From an uncultured bacterium (lineage in GTDB: Bacteria > Patescibacteriota > Minisyncoccia > Spechtbacterales > HO2-43-30), in the NCBI GenBank assembly GCA_913054525.1, contig CAJXHR010000036.1, forward strand, positions 1 through 6,485: a stretch of DNA of 6,485 nt, written 5' to 3'. Below are positions 4,582-6,485 of this stretch, in pieces. The position numbers and the translations under genes are program-made. Under the pieces are notes generated by a model that saw only the letters and a program-made list of their open reading frames with translations, had not been told where the DNA came from and searched no databases. Each line of letters begins with the position of its first letter. The first letter of the stretch is position 1.

Positions 4582-5391
4582 ATGCTAGCAATTTTTTTGA
4601 GCACAATTAAAGACCGAAAAATCTCACTGGCGATTTATTCTGCTACGGGAGTTGGGCTTCTTTGGATATATGTGCTGCTCTTTCCTTCTATTCAGGCACA
4701 GGCCGAAGGTTTCGGTGAGCTTATGAAGAATTATCCCGAGGGATTTCTGAAGGCGTTTGGCATTGAGGATGGCCTTATCCTTTCAACTTTAGAAGGTTTT
4801 TTGGCGTTGGAGCAGTTTAGTCTCGTCTGGCCGATCATAGTTATTTTCTTGCTTGTATCACTTGCGGCGGCAGGGATTGCCGGGGAAGTCGAGAAAGGGA
4901 CTTCAGAGATTATACTTGCCCGTCCCGTGTCGCGCAGAAATGTTTTTGTGGGACGATACCTAGCCGGCGCAGTCATTCTTTCGGTCTTTACAGTATTTTC
5001 AGTATTTGGCATTGTTCCGCTGGCCGAGCTTCATAGTATTGATTATGTACTAAAAAGTTACGTTATAATGGCAATCACGGGATTTTTGTTCGGCATTGCA
5101 GTGTTTAGCATAGCCATGCTGTTTTCTGCGATCTCTTCGGAGAGGGGCCGCGTTTATATGGCTACGGGAGGTATACTTATTGTCATGTATGTACTGAATC
5201 TCGTTTCAGCGCTTAAAGACGGCCTTGGAAATTTAAGATATTTGTCATTCTTTCATTACTACGATCCGACCCAAGCGCTGGTTCACAATTCGATCAGCGG
5301 AGGAGCGGTTTGGGTGTTTATAGTAATTTCAGTTGCATGCGCTGTTACCGGAGCAGTTTTGTTTTCCAGAAGAGATATTAAGACGGTGTAG
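4582..5391 (+). CDS. ABC-2-type exporter, membrane permease subunit
   Basis: This 269-residue integral membrane protein pairs with the ATPase encoded just upstream. Six hydrophobic segments can be placed at about residues 14-35, 82-102, 124-149, 158-184, 191-211 and 240-261. Between the second and third lies GEVEKGTSEIILARPVSRR (101-119), the typical ABC-2 coupling motif that contacts the ATPase. A long extracytoplasmic loop lies at about 36-80. The length is normal for a half-size ABC-2 permease, so the working unit is probably two permeases with two ATPases. The ribosome-binding site before 4582 is weak (CTGACAAATT), which suggests translational coupling to the upstream gene. The protein ends in a short basic tail (SRRDIKTV), and the operon then runs into the terminator at 5429-5459. 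Confidence 0.9.
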   Translation: MLAIFLSTIKDRKISLAIYSATGVGLLWIYVLLFPSIQAQAEGFGELMKNYPEGFLKAFGIEDGLILSTLEGFLALEQFSLVWPIIVIFLLVSLAAAGIAGEVEKGTSEIILARPVSRRNVFVGRYLAGAVILSVFTVFSVFGIVPLAELHSIDYVLKSYVIMAITGFLFGIAVFSIAMLFSAISSERGRVYMATGGILIVMYVLNLVSALKDGLGNLRYLSFFHYYDPTQALVHNSISGGAVWVFIVISVACAVTGAVLFSRRDIKTV

Positions 5392-5402
5392 TATAATACA
5401 AA

Positions 5403-5422
5403 TTCCGTCCCGTTGGGGCTAT
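5403..5422 (+). repeat. Weak partial copy of the tRNA-Glu 3' end
   Basis: ATTCC plus TTGGGGCTA is found here and at the 3' end of tRNA-Glu (1403-1418), with three extra bases between the two parts. The uninterrupted match is only 9 nt, so it could be chance. The position, just after the last exporter gene, is where the far edge of a tRNA-targeted insertion would lie. Confidence 0.25.
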
Positions 5423-5428
5423 AAATTT

Positions 5429-5459
5429 AAAAGCCCGGACGTAACGTCCGGGCTTTTTT
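5429..5459. terminator. Bidirectional rho-independent terminator between convergent genes
   Basis: GCCCGGACG (5433-5441) pairs with CGTCCGGGC (5445-5453) around TAA, a perfect 9-bp GC-rich stem. It is flanked by AAAA on the left and TTTTTT on the right, so it works in both directions. It ends the exporter operon from the left and the Rieske gene from the right, whose stop codon is at 5464-5462. Confidence 0.95.
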
Positions 5460-5461
5460 GT

Positions 5462-6485
5462 CTATTGATCTTTAAGATTAGGAGGATTTTCGATGTATTC
5501 CTCTGCGAGGCGCAGGCCGATGTCGAGCAATAACTTCCTGTCCTCTTCTTCGGTTGCGGCTTTTGGCGCGTGTACTACCGTATCGTTGGAGAAAGTAGGC
5601 ATGAAATCACCGGCCTTTGCACTTAGGCCCTCGGGATCCTTTCCATCGCGGACATCCTGAATCCCTTGCCGGATAATGTTGCGAAACATGATAACACCAC
5701 GGTCAGATTCTCCCAGATGCTCAAGGCCGTGAATAGCAATTGCGCGCTGGGTCACTTGTGCTTCATAGTCGGTCGGCTGACGCTGTCGCTCCTCATGAAT
5801 TTCACTCACGGGCAACTGAGCCGGCAGCATAACATCGCGGTCTGCCCACCAGGCGGGGGTCGTCTCCTCTGTCTCGCTTACATGCCTAAATTCTATGAAC
5901 ATTGTATGGGTGTCATCAACGGGAACAATCCATCGGCTCATCATCGGCCCATCAAAGCCGTGCTCCACCTTGCCGTCTTCCCAAGCAGGAGAGACCTGCT
6001 GCAAGTTGGGAAATATATTTTCCACCATGCGGACCCAAACTTTATCTCCCACTCTACGAGAGGCCACATACATCATTCCCGTAGAGGTTTGGACATATTG
6101 AATTTCCGGCACGACGCCAAATTCCTCTGTGAACTGAGACCCGCTGACTATAGTGTGCAGAAACGCGGTATGTACGGGGTCCATAGCATTCTCCAGGATT
6201 TGGAGCCAGTTGCAGGGATAGTAGTATTGTTTGCCGGGAATAAGTTTATACCCCGGGCGAGAGAAACTGTCATACATGGGGAATGCAGGCATCTTGTCGC
6301 CAGGCCCCATATAGGCAAATATTATGCCACTGTATTCATGTACCGGATAAGCGCCGTGGCAGAGCCGGTCCTTCAATGTGCTCTCGGCCGGCTCGTTGGG
6401 GGTTTCCAATATGGTACCGTCTACATCAAAGAGCCATCCGTGATAGCAGCATCGGATACCTTTCTTGGATACAAGACCAAATTCC
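5462..6485 (-). CDS. Rieske [2Fe-2S] ring-hydroxylating oxygenase, alpha subunit (phthalate-dioxygenase-like), N-terminus cut by window
   Basis: This is the terminal oxygenase component that inserts oxygen into an aromatic or related substrate, using electrons passed from its Rieske cluster to a mononuclear iron. The frame is open to the window edge; the first full codon is 6484-6482 and 340 residues are visible. The second Rieske motif is present as RCCYHGWLFDVDG (residues 11-23; Cys12 and His15 as ligands). The first, CxH, lies outside. The iron site shows the family pattern E-x3-D-x2-H-x4-H in ENAMDPVHTAFLH (residues 98-110; nt 6193-6155), with His105 and His110 as ligands. The likely Asp ligand is in TDYEAQ (about residue 239). 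GLEHLGESDRGVIMFR near the C-terminus is typical of the phthalate 4,5-dioxygenase branch. A TTG at 6409 is internal. The substrate is unknown, and no ferredoxin or reductase gene is in view. Confidence 0.92.
   Translation of the reverse strand, partial: EFGLVSKKGIRCCYHGWLFDVDGTILETPNEPAESTLKDRLCHGAYPVHEYSGIIFAYMGPGDKMPAFPMYDSFSRPGYKLIPGKQYYYPCNWLQILENAMDPVHTAFLHTIVSGSQFTEEFGVVPEIQYVQTSTGMMYVASRRVGDKVWVRMVENIFPNLQQVSPAWEDGKVEHGFDGPMMSRWIVPVDDTHTMFIEFRHVSETEETTPAWWADRDVMLPAQLPVSEIHEERQRQPTDYEAQVTQRAIAIHGLEHLGESDRGVIMFRNIIRQGIQDVRDGKDPEGLSAKAGDFMPTFSNDTVVHAPKAATEEEDRKLLLDIGLRLAEEYIENPPNLKDQ

Noticed and set aside
6407..6409. TTG start codon for the Rieske oxygenase
   Set aside because: The frame continues upstream to the window edge through the Rieske CxxH motif, so this codon is an internal Leu.

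Overview
The window looks like a bacterial chromosome segment, most likely from a candidate-phyla-radiation (Patescibacteria, Parcubacteria-like) genome. That placement is inference. It rests on the style of the short, PASTA-less FtsI/PBP2-type transpeptidase, a tRNA gene without an encoded CCA, Shine-Dalgarno starts, and a set of small orphan genes with strong sigma70-type promoters. No rRNA or other phylogenetic marker is visible. Both ends cut through genes.

Layout, left to right. (1) Positions 3-1343 hold the C-terminal part of a class B penicillin-binding protein. A tRNA-Glu(CTC) starts 2 nt after its stop, and a terminator follows. (2) Positions 1469-3500 are an accessory stretch of small cassette-like units. 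A perfect extended -10 promoter drives a putative lipoprotein gene (1559-2056) and an ORF with ADP-ribosyltransferase-like sequence features (2108-2578). A truncated copy of the same promoter block follows, reduced to ribosome-binding site, ATG and TAA, then a double terminator. Next is a hairpin-rich, leftward-transcribed unit with its own perfect promoter (about 2689-3053). Last is a third promoter copy driving an 80-residue orphan protein (3149-3391), which ends in a second copy of the double-terminator block. (3) Positions 3514-3692 hold a small, apparently frameshifted ORF, followed by a two-gene ABC-2 exporter (ATPase 3696-4565, permease 4582-5391). (4) A strong bidirectional terminator separates the exporter from a leftward Rieske-type ring-hydroxylating oxygenase alpha subunit (5462-6485), cut by the window edge before its first Rieske motif.

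How it fits together: the transpeptidase and tRNA look like conserved backbone. The middle is an exchangeable region in which promoter and terminator blocks are repeated and the genes between them differ, like plug-in cassettes. The tRNA-Glu 3' end and a weak partial copy of it at 5403-5422 could mark the edges of an insertion, but this is tentative. The exporter is a self-contained transport pair. The Rieske oxygenase would need electron-transfer partners that are not in view, and it is metabolically unexpected if the host is a reduced symbiont.
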